DNA from: Planctomycetota bacterium | GTDB lineage: Bacteria > Planctomycetota > Phycisphaerae > Phycisphaerales > SM1A02 | NCBI GenBank assembly: GCA_003671065.1 | Contig: QWPU01000005.1 | Coordinates: forward strand, 6,497 to 24,085 | Length of the DNA: 17,589 nucleotides | Direction: 5' to 3' | Shown here: piece by piece, positions 6,678-14,566 of the stretch | Numbering within the stretch: the first letter of the stretch is position 1 | Layout of the letters: every line of letters starts with the position of its first letter | Position numbers and translations under genes: made by a program | The notes under the pieces: model-generated | What the model was told of the DNA's origin: nothing | Seen by the model: only the letters and a program-made list of their open reading frames with translations | Database searches by the model: none

Positions 6678-7886
6678 TTACGCAATGATTTCGGTCACAA
6701 CGCCCGAACCCACCGTGCGGCCACCTTCGCGCACTGCGAAGCGAACGCCGGCTTCCATTGCGACGCCCTTGCCCTCAAGGTCAACGACCGTGAGGATGTT
6801 GTCGCCAGGCATGCACATTTCTGCGCCGACGAGATCTTCGATCTTGCCGGTGATATCCGTGGTGCGGAAGTAGAACTGTGGCTTGTAGCCCTTGAAGAAC
6901 GGGGTGTGACGGCCGCCTTCGTCCTTGGTGAGGACGTAGATCTGAGCCTTGAACTTGGTGTGTGGCTTGATCGAGTTTGGCTTGCACAACACTTGGCCGC
7001 GCTCGATGTCGTCCTTTTCAACGCCACGAAGGAGGAGGCCGACGTTGTCGCCTGCGATACCGCCGTCGAGAGTCTTCTGGAACATTTCAACGCCGGTGAT
7101 GGTCGTCTTCTTCACATCTGGGCGAAGACCAACGATTTCACACTCGTCGCCGACCTTGCAGACGCCGCGATCAATACGACCTGTGGCGACCGTACCGCGA
7201 CCCTTGATCGAGAACACGTCTTCGATCGACATGAGGAACGGCTTGTCGGTTTCACGAACTGGTTCTGGGATGAAGGAGTCGATCGCGTCCATGAGCTCAA
7301 CGATGCACTGTGCGCATGCTGCATCGCCTGGAGTCGTGAGCGCTGGGAATGCAGCGCCGCGGATGATCGGGGTTTCCTTGCCTGGGTAGCCGTACTTGGT
7401 GAGAAGGTCGCGAACTTCCTCTTCGATGAGCTCGACGAGTTCAGGATCAGCGATGTCGCACTTGTTGAGGAAGACAACCATCCTTGGAACGCCGACCTGG
7501 CGACCGAGGAGGATGTGCTCCTTGGTCTGAGGCATGACGCCGTCGACGCCAGAGACGACGAGGATCGCGCCGTCCATCTGTGCAGCACCAGTGATCATGT
7601 TCTTGACATAATCGGCGTGGCCTGGGCAGTCGACGTGCGCGTAGTGGCGGTTGGCGGTTTCGTACTCAACGTGCGAAGTCGCGATGGTGACGATCTTAGT
7701 TGGATCGCGACGACCTTCAGACTCCGATGCCTTCGCGACTTGGTCGTACGCGATGGCTTTGCTGAAACCACGCGCGGCTTGAACCGCGGTGATTGCTGCA
7801 GTGAGAGTGGTCTTTCCGTGATCGACGTGGCCAATGGTGCCGACGTTGACGTGGGGCTTGTTACGTTTGAAGAGTTCTTTGGCCAT
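6678..7886 (-). CDS. tuf: Translation elongation factor Tu
   Basis: GTPase that delivers aminoacyl-tRNA to the ribosome. From the ATG at 7886 the protein has 402 residues (usual about 394-400) and begins MAKELFKRNKPHVNVGTIGH. G1 is GHVDHGKT (19-26), G3 DCPGH (86-90), G4 NKCD (141-144); GTVATGRI and the beta-barrel domains 2 and 3 follow to the C-terminus VGSGVVTEIIA. The switch I region is unusual: where most bacteria have ARGITINTSHVEYE this protein has KIVTIATSHVEYE preceded by EGRRDPT, although the Thr that contacts Mg2+/GTP is kept. The frame stays open upstream to 8102 through the tRNA-Thr gene, but that part is not EF-Tu. It lies between tRNA-Thr and rpmG, the usual setting. Confidence 0.98.
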   Translation of the reverse strand: MAKELFKRNKPHVNVGTIGHVDHGKTTLTAAITAVQAARGFSKAIAYDQVAKASESEGRRDPTKIVTIATSHVEYETANRHYAHVDCPGHADYVKNMITGAAQMDGAILVVSGVDGVMPQTKEHILLGRQVGVPRMVVFLNKCDIADPELVELIEEEVRDLLTKYGYPGKETPIIRGAAFPALTTPGDAACAQCIVELMDAIDSFIPEPVRETDKPFLMSIEDVFSIKGRGTVATGRIDRGVCKVGDECEIVGLRPDVKKTTITGVEMFQKTLDGGIAGDNVGLLLRGVEKDDIERGQVLCKPNSIKPHTKFKAQIYVLTKDEGGRHTPFFKGYKPQFYFRTTDITGKIEDLVGAEMCMPGDNILTVVDLEGKGVAMEAGVRFAVREGGRTVGSGVVTEIIA

Positions 7887-7938
7887 GGTCTTGTTCTCTT
7901 GTCTGTCGTCCGCAATGCGTTGCTCGGTGCTTCTGTGT

Positions 7939-7954
7939 CCACTCACCAGAGTGG
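7939..7954. promoter_or_regulatory. Small hairpin in the tuf leader
   Basis: CCACTC (7939-7944) pairs with GAGTGG (7949-7954) across an ACCA loop, within the 174-base stretch between tRNA-Thr and tuf. A second short inverted repeat (TTTCCC/GGGAAA) lies near 8000-8017. They may mark the processing region that releases the tRNA from the tuf message; no promoter was recognised here with confidence. Confidence 0.35.
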
Positions 7955-8060
7955 GTTTTGAAGTACTCATCGGCGCCCTGCGGAAGCGACGAATTTCGGT
8001 TTCCCCTTCATGGGAAATACCAACTTGGATGTTGAGTGATGCCATCCACGGCACCACTAA

Positions 8061-8132
8061 AGCCGCCCAAGGGGATTGAACCCTCGACCTCACCCTTACC
8101 AAGGGTGTGCTCTACCACTGAGCTAGGGCGGC
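8061..8132 (-). tRNA. tRNA-Thr (anticodon GGT)
   Basis: Minus-strand cloverleaf with acceptor GCCGCCC/GGGCGGC, D arm TAGCTCAGTGGTAGAGC, anticodon stem CACCC/GGGTG with loop TTGGTAA (anticodon GGT), and T stem GAGGG/CCCCT (one G-U pair) with loop TTCAATC. CCA is not encoded. A tRNA-Thr upstream of tuf is a widely conserved arrangement, and the two are probably cotranscribed. Confidence 0.97.
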
Positions 8133-8168
8133 GAATTGTGAGACACGAAACTACTCATGTCCCGATTG

Positions 8169-8192
8169 AAAAACCGTGCCAAGGGGCACGGT
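8169..8192 (-). terminator. Rho-independent terminator after the pseudopilin gene
   Basis: On the minus strand ACCGTGCC and GGCACGGT form an 8-bp GC-rich stem with a CCTT loop, followed directly by a T-run (TTTTT). It lies about 90 bases downstream of the pseudopilin stop and just upstream of tRNA-Thr, so it should separate the two units. Confidence 0.8.
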
Positions 8193-8285
8193 AGGGATGG
8201 AAAGTGTATCAATTCATTTTGCCGACGCAAGGTCTCGAACGCGCTTGACTTCAGCGATGCTGAAAATCATTCGCTCAAGAATCGA

Positions 8286-9188
8286 TCACTGGAAATAACT
8301 TTTCTGATCGAGACCGAGCACGCGCACGCCGAGATTTTTCTCAAGGTCGTAAAGCGAATCCCACTTGCCGGTCGTGTCGACATGTCCGTCGAGCATCAAC
8401 ATCAGCACGTTATCGCCCGAGTAACGCCACTCAACTCCGACGAGATCGAGCGTGCCGTTGCTCGGGCTGACATTCGAATCGTTGAGCTCAAAGATCTCGC
8501 CGAGCGAGCTGTCGGCGCAGTACATCGACGCCTCGGGTCGCTTGATTTGGCCGAGAGACCAGTATTTACCGGCATAAGGGGTTGCTGTCGTCGCAGGTCG
8601 CGCGTCAAAGAATGGGTTGCCTGCGAAGTAACCGCGGTCGTTTTTCTCTTCTTCCGTCGGACCAGTTCCGAAGGGCGACGGGCCTGTGCCGATGATTGGT
8701 TTCAACAGCACTTCGGTGCTGCGAAATGGATTCGTGCCGTCCCAACCAGTCGCGTAGAGCGCGGCGTCGGGGGAGTCGAAGCGGTAGTCCCAGGTGGTCG
8801 CGGGCGCGTCCTGAATTGATGCGATCGGGCCGAACTTTCCAGTTGTCCACATGATGTCAGTCCATGTGCCGTAATTGAGCGGACCGATCGGTGCGACTGC
8901 CCCTGCTGGTGATGCCGAACGCGGCTTGCCTGGATTGATGGCAGCGCGGTAATCGAATGCGGTTGGAACGATCGCGTCGCGATTGTCACCTGCATAAAGA
9001 ATCAGCAATTGCCCAACTTGCCGCAGATTTGCCTGACTTGTGCCCCAGAGCGCATTGCGTCGAGCGAGGCTGACGGCAGGAACGAGAATCGCCAACAACA
9101 CTGCGATTACACCGATCACAGCAAGGATTTCAACAATCGTCATGCCGCGACGATTGATGGTGGAGGAAGAGCGCGTGATGGTGGACAT
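8286..9188 (-). CDS. Type IV pilin-like / type II secretion pseudopilin-like protein
   Basis: Secreted or surface protein with a prepilin leader. From the ATG at 9188 (300 residues) the N-terminus ends NRRG, followed by MTIVEILAVIGVIAVLLAIL. Cleavage after Gly15 by a GspO/PilD-type peptidase leaves N-terminal Met with Glu at +5, the standard pilin pattern, then a hydrophobic helix (16-40). The large C-terminal domain is rich in Gly, Pro and aromatic residues and ends with a VLMLMLDGHVDTTG segment close to the planctomycete H-x9-DG processing-associated motif; the His position is occupied by Ser here. Planctomycetes carry many such genes with little evidence for true pili. The frame extends to 9284, but the added residues precede the leader and look non-coding. 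The gene stands alone between rho and tRNA-Thr. Confidence 0.9.
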   Translation of the reverse strand: MSTITRSSSTINRRGMTIVEILAVIGVIAVLLAILVPAVSLARRNALWGTSQANLRQVGQLLILYAGDNRDAIVPTAFDYRAAINPGKPRSASPAGAVAPIGPLNYGTWTDIMWTTGKFGPIASIQDAPATTWDYRFDSPDAALYATGWDGTNPFRSTEVLLKPIIGTGPSPFGTGPTEEEKNDRGYFAGNPFFDARPATTATPYAGKYWSLGQIKRPEASMYCADSSLGEIFELNDSNVSPSNGTLDLVGVEWRYSGDNVLMLMLDGHVDTTGKWDSLYDLEKNLGVRVLGLDQKSYFQ

Positions 9189-9233
9189 GCGTGACTCGAT
9201 TTCCGCGCGACATTGGCGCGACCTTGATTCGAA

Positions 9234-9255
9234 ACTGATTCGACACTGATTCGAC
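9234..9255. repeat. 11-bp tandem repeat upstream of the pseudopilin gene
   Basis: Two perfect adjacent copies of actgattcgac (9234-9244 and 9245-9255), preceded by a degenerate third copy (TTGATTCGAA) near 9224-9233. It lies 46 bases upstream of the pseudopilin ATG, where a promoter or operator would be expected. The role is unknown. Confidence 0.8.
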
Positions 9256-9387
9256 ACTTCAGAACTGCGACCTGAGCGATGCATCCTACCTTCGCGGTCG
9301 ACCAGTTCGATCAGTTCATAGTTGAAGAATCGTGATTGGACAGCAAGGTTCTGCGTGGTGAATCTGCTGATTCAGCGGGTTTTCAGG

Positions 9388-10890
9388 TCATCCCATCGCC
9401 ATCGTCATCAAGAACTCCGCGTTCGACTTCGTCTTCGACACGCGCGTGCGCAGCAGTTCCATCGCGTCGACGACATTCATGTCGCTCACGACTTTCCGCA
9501 GACGCACGATGAGCTCGAGTTCCTTGGGATCAAGCAACAACTCTTCGCGACGAGTGCCCGACGCGCCGATGTTGATCGCTGGATAGACACGCTTCTCGAC
9601 GAGCTTGCGATCAAGATGCAATTCCGCGTTGCCTGTGCCCTTGAACTCTTCGAAGATCACTTCGTCGGCGCGCGAACCCGTGTCGACGAGTGCGGTGCCG
9701 AGAATCGTGAGCGAACCACCGTTCTCAATGTTGCGCGCGCTGCCGAAGAACTTCTTGGGCTTGATGAGTGCTGAGGTGTCAACGCCACCCGAACCGATCT
9801 TGCCTGAACTCGGCATCGCGTTGTTGTAGCCACGCGCCAGACGCGTGATCGAGTCGAGCAAGATCACAACATGATCGCCAAACTCAACCATGCGACGCGC
9901 CTTCTCCATCACCATCTCGGAGACTTGAATGTGACGAGTCGCTTCTTCATCGAAGGTGCTCGCGACCACTTCAACATGCGCCGGCGTATTGCGGCGGAAA
10001 TCCGTGACTTCTTCGGGACGCTCATCAACGAGCAACACGATGACATGCACATTCGGATGATTCGTCGCGATCGAAGTTGTGATCTGCTGAAGGATCACAG
10101 TCTTGCCCGTGCGCGGCGGCGCCACAATAAGCGCGCGTTGACCGAAGCCCATCGGCGTGACCATGTCGATGACGCGCGTTTCCACTTTGCCTGAACCGAG
10201 CATTTCAAGATGAATGCGCTTGTTCGGATGCAACGGCGTGAGGTTTTCGAAAGTTGGCAAATCGTGCAGGACGCTCGGATCGCGACCGTTCACGCTCTCA
10301 ACGCGCAGGAGCGCGAAGTAGACCTCTTCGTCCTTCGGTGGACGCACGAGGCCCTTCACCACATGACCGCGACGCAGCCCGAAATGCCTGATTTGCGTGG
10401 GAGAAACATACACATCGTCAGGTGACGGACAGTACGAGTAATCGGCGCTGCGCAGAAATCCGTAGCCTTCAGGCAGGATCTCAAGCGTGCCTTCCGCAAT
10501 CATCAATCCGTGCTTTTGCGCGCGAAGTTTGAGGATCTCAAAGACGATCTTCTGCTTAGGTTGCTGAAGATCGTCGATGCCCGACTCCTTCGCAAGCTTG
10601 TTGATTTGATCGAGCGGCATCTTCTGGAGCTTCGCGAAGTTGAGGTCGTCCTTCTTGGCGATCTCGTACTTGCCTTCGAGCTCTTTGCCGAGTTCAGCAA
10701 GTTCGTTGGCCAGCTGCTCGTCAGTTGGAAGTTGACCGGGCGCGAGCGTTGGGTTTGGAATGTAGGGTTGGCGTGGGCCGCGTTCACCGCCGCCACCACC
10801 GCCGCCTCCACCACCACCGCCGCCACCATCACGACCACCCTTGCCACGACGACGACCACGACTTTGACCTTGACCTTGTTTGTGATTCAT
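9388..10890 (-). CDS. rho: Transcription termination factor Rho with poly-glycine N-terminal insert
   Basis: Hexameric RNA-dependent ATPase that ends transcription. From the ATG at 10890 (500 residues; AGGA eight bases upstream) the order is a basic Gly/Arg/Gln-rich N-terminus with 14 consecutive Gly (22-35), a helical Rho N-domain (about 85-125, QKMPLDQINKLAKESGI), the RNA-binding cold-shock-like domain (GTLEILPEGYGFLRSADYSY, 134-153), and the ATPase core. The core has Walker A APPRTGKT (258-265), VDERPEEVTDFRR (288-300), Walker B VILLDSITR (342-350), the Q-loop region near GKIGSGGVDTSAL and the R-loop GTGNAELHLDR. E. coli Rho has 419 residues; the extra length is mainly N-terminal. coaE lies upstream on the same strand with a 241-base gap. 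Confidence 0.98.
   Translation of the reverse strand: MNHKQGQGQSRGRRRGKGGRDGGGGGGGGGGGGGGERGPRQPYIPNPTLAPGQLPTDEQLANELAELGKELEGKYEIAKKDDLNFAKLQKMPLDQINKLAKESGIDDLQQPKQKIVFEILKLRAQKHGLMIAEGTLEILPEGYGFLRSADYSYCPSPDDVYVSPTQIRHFGLRRGHVVKGLVRPPKDEEVYFALLRVESVNGRDPSVLHDLPTFENLTPLHPNKRIHLEMLGSGKVETRVIDMVTPMGFGQRALIVAPPRTGKTVILQQITTSIATNHPNVHVIVLLVDERPEEVTDFRRNTPAHVEVVASTFDEEATRHIQVSEMVMEKARRMVEFGDHVVILLDSITRLARGYNNAMPSSGKIGSGGVDTSALIKPKKFFGSARNIENGGSLTILGTALVDTGSRADEVIFEEFKGTGNAELHLDRKLVEKRVYPAINIGASGTRREELLLDPKELELIVRLRKVVSDMNVVDAMELLRTRVSKTKSNAEFLMTMAMG
10787..10828. repeat. GGN codon run encoding 14 glycines in rho
   Basis: A run of 14 GGN codons (minus strand; GGC, GGT and one GGA) appears on the plus strand as alternating CCG/CCA triplets. 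Mixed codon use suggests the tract is kept at protein level rather than being a fresh trinucleotide expansion, but slippage-driven length change is likely among relatives. Confidence 0.85.
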
Positions 10891-11100
10891 TGCAATGTTC
10901 CTGCTTCGGCGCTGCACCATTGAGATTGAGTGCAACGCATCTATGCCGTGGCTTCAACCAGTGCACAGAATTGCGCACTATCTTCTGTCTGTAAGGGATG
11001 CCGTTGATCGATCCGTTGCAGCATGACGAACACGCTGCGAGGACTTGTTGATTGGCGCACGATGGCCTCGCGCACCCGACCGCCGCTTTCGCGACGCGGG

Positions 11101-11130
11101 GATATTGACCGAACATGCCCTCGCGGTCAA
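11101..11130 (-). promoter_or_regulatory. Possible sigma-70-type promoter for rho
   Basis: On the minus strand TTGACC (11130-11125) is separated by 18 bases from AATATC (11106-11101), a passable -35/-10 pair just after the coaE stop codon and about 210 bases before the rho ATG. This would give rho a long leader. It is a consensus match only, in a base-rich background, so it is tentative. Confidence 0.3.
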
Positions 11131-11131
11131 G

Positions 11132-11749
11132 TCAGCGCGTTTGACGGCCGCGGGCGCAGATTCGCAAGAACACTTCCGTGACGCGCGCGCGCAACAGTGC
11201 GCAATCACCGTCGTTTTGTATGACATCGGTGCTTTGAGCGCGCTTTTTCTCGAGCGGAAGTTGTGCGCGCTCGCGACGATCGAGTTCCTCGCGCGGCCAA
11301 CCTTGTCTTTGAAACGCGCGAGCGACGCGCAGTTCGTGGGGAGCGTCGATAAACAGCACGGCGTCGCATTCGCGGTCAAGCGCGACTTCGAGCAAGAGTG
11401 GCGCGTCGATGACGAAGCCCGTTGCAGCGTCGCTTGCGGCGGCGAACTGCGCGCGTCGCAGCGCTTCGATGCGTGGATGCATGATCGCTTCGATGGAGCT
11501 GCGAGATGCTGCATTGCTGAAGAGAAGGTTCGCGAGTTCGCTTCGCAGAATCGAACCATCTGCCGCGAGAATTGCTGGCCCGAACAACGCGCTGATCCGT
11601 GCGCGCACTTCAGGCTCGTCAAGCACGCGTCGCGCGAGTTCATCACTCACGCACACGACGCAGCCAAGTTCACCAAGCATGCGCGCAACTTCGCTCTTGC
11701 CGCTGCAGATGCCGCCAGTGATGCCAATGATGGGACGATGCGTCGACAC
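11132..11749 (-). CDS. coaE: Dephospho-CoA kinase
   Basis: Last step of coenzyme A synthesis: phosphorylates the ribose 3'-OH of dephospho-CoA with ATP. The protein has 205 residues, normal for CoaE. P-loop GGICSGKS (12-19) follows the first strand IIGIT. VSDELARRVLDEP carries the conserved Asp that acts as base, and FVIDAPLLLEVALDRECDAVLFIDAP is the family's central segment, followed by the lid region RVARAFQRQGWPREELDRRERAQLPLEKKRAQSTDVIQNDG, where the Q-x-x-x-x-x-K/R and I-x-N-x-G pattern is clear. The Cys in the P-loop occupies a free position. The gene sits 31 bases after the CHAD gene and upstream of rho. Confidence 0.95.
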   Translation of the reverse strand: MSTHRPIIGITGGICSGKSEVARMLGELGCVVCVSDELARRVLDEPEVRARISALFGPAILAADGSILRSELANLLFSNAASRSSIEAIMHPRIEALRRAQFAAASDAATGFVIDAPLLLEVALDRECDAVLFIDAPHELRVARAFQRQGWPREELDRRERAQLPLEKKRAQSTDVIQNDGDCALLRARVTEVFLRICARGRQTR

Positions 11750-11780
11750 GCGTGCAGCGTAGTGCGTGCGCGTCCTGCGT

Positions 11781-12701
11781 TCAATCGAACAACGCTTCCA
11801 TGGCGCGATGCACGCGAGATCGACTCACGCGCAAGTACGCGCGCGCGCTGTCTTCCATGCGTGCGTTCGATTCGAGCCGAGCAAGTCGCAGGGTTTCGTC
11901 GATGGCACTGATCAGCGGCGAGCCTGCAAGTTGCGCTCGCGCAGCGCGCATTTCCACATCAAGCAGCGCGAAGTCACGATCCTCACCAAGCGCCGCGGCC
12001 AACGCACGGGCGCGAGAGCGAGCGCGAACCAGTGGACTCGCAAGCTCCGCGCCAAACACGCTCAGAACAAGCGCGAATGAGGACGCCTTCTTGCGGCACT
12101 CATGCAGCCGCACGAGATCATCTTCATCAAGCGCCTCACGCAATTCGCGGCGGCACGAATCGAAGTTCCACAGAAGCGCAGCTCGTGCAGCGCGCGCATC
12201 AAGTTGCGCATCGTGCTTGATGCTCGTCACGCATTCAACCGCTGCGCGCACCGAACGCCGCGCGCGTGCGATCGCACCTTCGCTGTAGTGGCCTTCATCG
12301 CGTCGATCTGATTCCGCAAACACCAGCGTGGCCAGCAACACCGTGCGCGTGACGCGACGCGGTTCGCCATCAGCGAAGCGTTCGCTAATGCGTTGAATCG
12401 AACGAATGAGCGCATCGCGATCACGCAGTGGTCCGAGCAATTGATTCGCTTTCGCCGCAAACTCAAGCGTTCCATCGACGAGCAACCCCGAGGTCGTGTT
12501 GCGCACAAGTGGAGCAAGCGCACGCGCCTTCTTCAATTCGCGGCGAGTCAGACGAATCGCCTCGCGACGCATCGACGCAATGTGCGCATCCGCAAGCGCC
12601 TTCTCGGCTGCACGCACCGATGCCTGCAATGCCGCAAGAATCCGCTCGCCCGCGTCAAGCGGCGGCGTGTTGGTGCTGATGATGAACGCGTCGCGCTCCA
12701 T
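11781..12701 (-). CDS. CHAD-domain protein (predicted polyphosphate-binding)
   Basis: All-helical protein of the CHAD family (conserved histidine alpha-helical domain), known to bind inorganic polyphosphate. From the ATG at 12701 it has 306 residues; the frame continues to 12815 but would run into the proS leader. Two CHAD-like halves are visible. The first has IRLTRRELKKARAL (49-62) and LLGPLRDRDALI (88-99). The second has LVRLHECRKKASSFALVL (196-213), with the conserved His200, Arg203 and Lys204-Lys205, and LAAALGEDRDFALLDVEM (about 234-251). In the first half the usual His is Arg. No polyphosphate kinase, CYTH domain or exopolyphosphatase is adjacent. The protein is rich in Arg and Ala and lacks a signal peptide, so it is cytoplasmic. 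Confidence 0.88.
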   Translation of the reverse strand: MERDAFIISTNTPPLDAGERILAALQASVRAAEKALADAHIASMRREAIRLTRRELKKARALAPLVRNTTSGLLVDGTLEFAAKANQLLGPLRDRDALIRSIQRISERFADGEPRRVTRTVLLATLVFAESDRRDEGHYSEGAIARARRSVRAAVECVTSIKHDAQLDARAARAALLWNFDSCRRELREALDEDDLVRLHECRKKASSFALVLSVFGAELASPLVRARSRARALAAALGEDRDFALLDVEMRAARAQLAGSPLISAIDETLRLARLESNARMEDSARAYLRVSRSRVHRAMEALFD

Positions 12702-12827
12702 TCGATAAATGTAACGCGACACGCTCGTGATCTGCTCACGACCCGACTCGATCTTCACGCGTTCTGCCTGATTTATGCCGCGTCTGCTACCTTCTCGGTC
12801 CTCTTCACCTTGCAAACGAGTTCACTT

Positions 12828-14405
12828 ATGTCCACTCAAAAGCCACAATCCGCGCCAGCACCAACCACCGCCATCACGCCAACTCGCGAGCAGAATTACG
12901 CCGAGTGGTATCAACAAGTGGTGCGCGCAGCCGAACTCGCAGAGACCAGCGATGTGCGCGGCTGCATGGTCATTAAGCCGTGGGGTTATGCGCTCTGGGA
13001 AAATCTTCAGCGCGTGCTTGATCGCATGTTCAAGGTCACGGGCCACAAGAACGCCTACTTCCCACTGTTCATTCCGCTCTCGTATTTTGAGAAGGAAGCA
13101 GAACATGTCGAAGGCTTCGCGAAGGAATGCGCAGTCGTCACGCACCATCGCCTCGCGCCTGGCATCAAGGCTGATGGTCGTCCTGGCCTTGTTCCAGCGG
13201 GCGAATTGCAAGAGCCGCTCGTCGTGCGTCCCACTTCCGAAACCATCATCGGTGCAAGCTTTGCGAAGTGGGTGCAGAGTTACCGCGATCTTCCGTTGCT
13301 CATCAATCAATGGGCGAATGTTGTGCGTTGGGAAATGCGCACGCGTTTGTTCCTTCGCACCACTGAGTTCCTCTGGCAAGAAGGCCACACGGCGCATGCG
13401 ACTGAGAAAGAAGCGATGGAAGAAACGCTCAAGATGCTCGAGGTCTACGCGGAGTTTGCAGAAAACTGGATGGCGATGCCCGTCATCAAAGGCGAGAAGA
13501 CTGCGGCTGAGCGTTTTCCTGGCGCCGTGAATACCTTTTGCATCGAAGCGATGATGCAAGATCGCAAGGCGCTGCAAGCGGGAACCTCGCATTTCCTCGG
13601 ACAAAACTTCGCGCACGCAAGTGACATTAAGTTCAGCGATGTTGACGGCAAAGTTAACTTTGCCTGGACAACATCGTGGGGCGTTTCAACACGATTCATC
13701 GGCGCCATGATCATGACGCACGCGGATGACGACGGCATGGTGCTTCCACCGCGTTTGGCGCCTGCGCATGTGGTGATCATTCCTGTCACGCACAAGCCTG
13801 AAACTGCGCAAGCGGTGCTCGACTATTGCACGCGTCTTGCGGCGGATCTTCGCGAAGTTGCCTATGCGGGTCGCACGATTGAAGTTGAGTTGGACAATCG
13901 CGACATTCGCGGCGGCGACAAATCGTGGCAGTGGATCAAGCGCGGCATTCCTCTTCGCGTTGAAGTTGGTCCGCGCGATATGGAGCAAGACTCCGTGTTC
14001 ATGGCGCGACGCGATCGCGGTCACAAAGAGAAGATCAGCGTCAAGCGCGATGAGTTCATTGCGACGATCACGACTGTGCTTGAAGACATGCAGTCTGGTT
14101 TGTTCGCGCGAGCGAAAGCGCATCGCGAACTCAACTCGAAGCGCATCGATTCACGCGCGGAGTTCGAAGCGTTCTTCGGCGCGAAGAATGATGCTGAGGA
14201 CGAAGCGACGAGCACAGGCGGCAGCGTGAAAGGCGGCTTCGCGCTCGCGCATTACGCGCCTGATGACGCCATCGAAGACGAACTCAAGACGAAGTTTGCG
14301 GTGACATGCCGTTGCATTCCCGTTGACGGTCCTGCTGAAGCGGGCATCTGCATCTTCAGCGGTAAACCAAGCACTCGACGCGCGGTGTTTGCAAAGAGCT
14401 ACTGA
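12828..14405 (+). CDS. proS: Proline-tRNA ligase, archaeal/eukaryotic-like type
   Basis: Charges tRNA-Pro with proline (class IIa aminoacyl-tRNA synthetase). From the ATG at 12828 it has 525 residues and lacks the large INS editing domain seen in the E. coli-type enzyme of about 570 residues. Motif 2 is NQWANVVRWEMRTRLFLRTTEFLWQEGHTAHAT (starting at 160), preceded by VVRPTSET (132-139); the HADDDGMVLPPRLAP region leads into motif 3 and the anticodon-binding domain (VVIIPVTHK, then DNRDIRGGDKSWQWIKRGIPLRVEVGPRD). The C-terminal extension has a CRC pair and a single CIF Cys and ends in Tyr, a conserved end in this type. Start choice: the frame is open back to 12393, but that part is antisense to the CHAD gene. 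SD is weak (CGAG). Confidence 0.97.
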   Translation: MSTQKPQSAPAPTTAITPTREQNYAEWYQQVVRAAELAETSDVRGCMVIKPWGYALWENLQRVLDRMFKVTGHKNAYFPLFIPLSYFEKEAEHVEGFAKECAVVTHHRLAPGIKADGRPGLVPAGELQEPLVVRPTSETIIGASFAKWVQSYRDLPLLINQWANVVRWEMRTRLFLRTTEFLWQEGHTAHATEKEAMEETLKMLEVYAEFAENWMAMPVIKGEKTAAERFPGAVNTFCIEAMMQDRKALQAGTSHFLGQNFAHASDIKFSDVDGKVNFAWTTSWGVSTRFIGAMIMTHADDDGMVLPPRLAPAHVVIIPVTHKPETAQAVLDYCTRLAADLREVAYAGRTIEVELDNRDIRGGDKSWQWIKRGIPLRVEVGPRDMEQDSVFMARRDRGHKEKISVKRDEFIATITTVLEDMQSGLFARAKAHRELNSKRIDSRAEFEAFFGAKNDAEDEATSTGGSVKGGFALAHYAPDDAIEDELKTKFAVTCRCIPVDGPAEAGICIFSGKPSTRRAVFAKSY

Positions 14406-14434
14406 ATCTGATTCGACAGGAGTTTTCGGACTAC

Positions 14435-14459
14435 CTGATCCCTGATTTTGATCAGTTTT
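14435..14459 (+). terminator. Weak Rho-independent terminator after proS
   Basis: CTGATC (14435-14440) pairs with GATCAG (14450-14455) across a 9-base loop and is followed by TTTTG. The stem is short and AT-containing, so termination strength is uncertain; it lies 30 bases after the proS stop. Confidence 0.4.
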
Positions 14460-14470
14460 GTCTCGCGGCC

Positions 14471-14499
14471 TTGGTCGTCCGAGCGAATTCGTGCATATT
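14471..14499 (+). promoter_or_regulatory. Possible promoter of the PEP-CTERM-like gene
   Basis: TTGGTC (14471-14476) and CATATT (14494-14499) are 17 bases apart, upstream of the secreted-protein gene. The ribosome-binding site AAGGGAG (14553-14559) follows, 7 bases before the GTG start. It is a consensus match only. Confidence 0.4.
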
Positions 14500-14566
14500 C
14501 ATTCGCCTCGCGTGCATCGTGCGCGTGGAGGTCTGAAGCATTCCGGAGAAGTAAGGGAGTTCCATC

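Noticed and set aside
6618..7961. 447-codon plus-strand open frame opposite tuf
   Set aside because: It is the antisense shadow of tuf, whose protein is unmistakable; the shadow has no recognisable family.
7887..8102. In-frame extension of EF-Tu upstream to 8102
   Set aside because: The extension runs through the tRNA-Thr gene and does not resemble EF-Tu, which begins MAKELFKR.
8133..8168. Promoter of the tRNA-Thr-tuf operon
   Set aside because: A TTGGCA lies 17 bases before CATGAG, but the -10 match is poor and the -35 falls inside the terminator stem, so it was not called.
11045..11911. 288-codon plus-strand frame opposite coaE
   Set aside because: Shadow of coaE produced by GC-rich codon bias.
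12393..12827. In-frame extension of ProRS upstream to 12393
   Set aside because: It lies antisense to the CHAD gene; the ProRS family begins near EQNYAEWYQQVV and the ATG at 12828 suits it.
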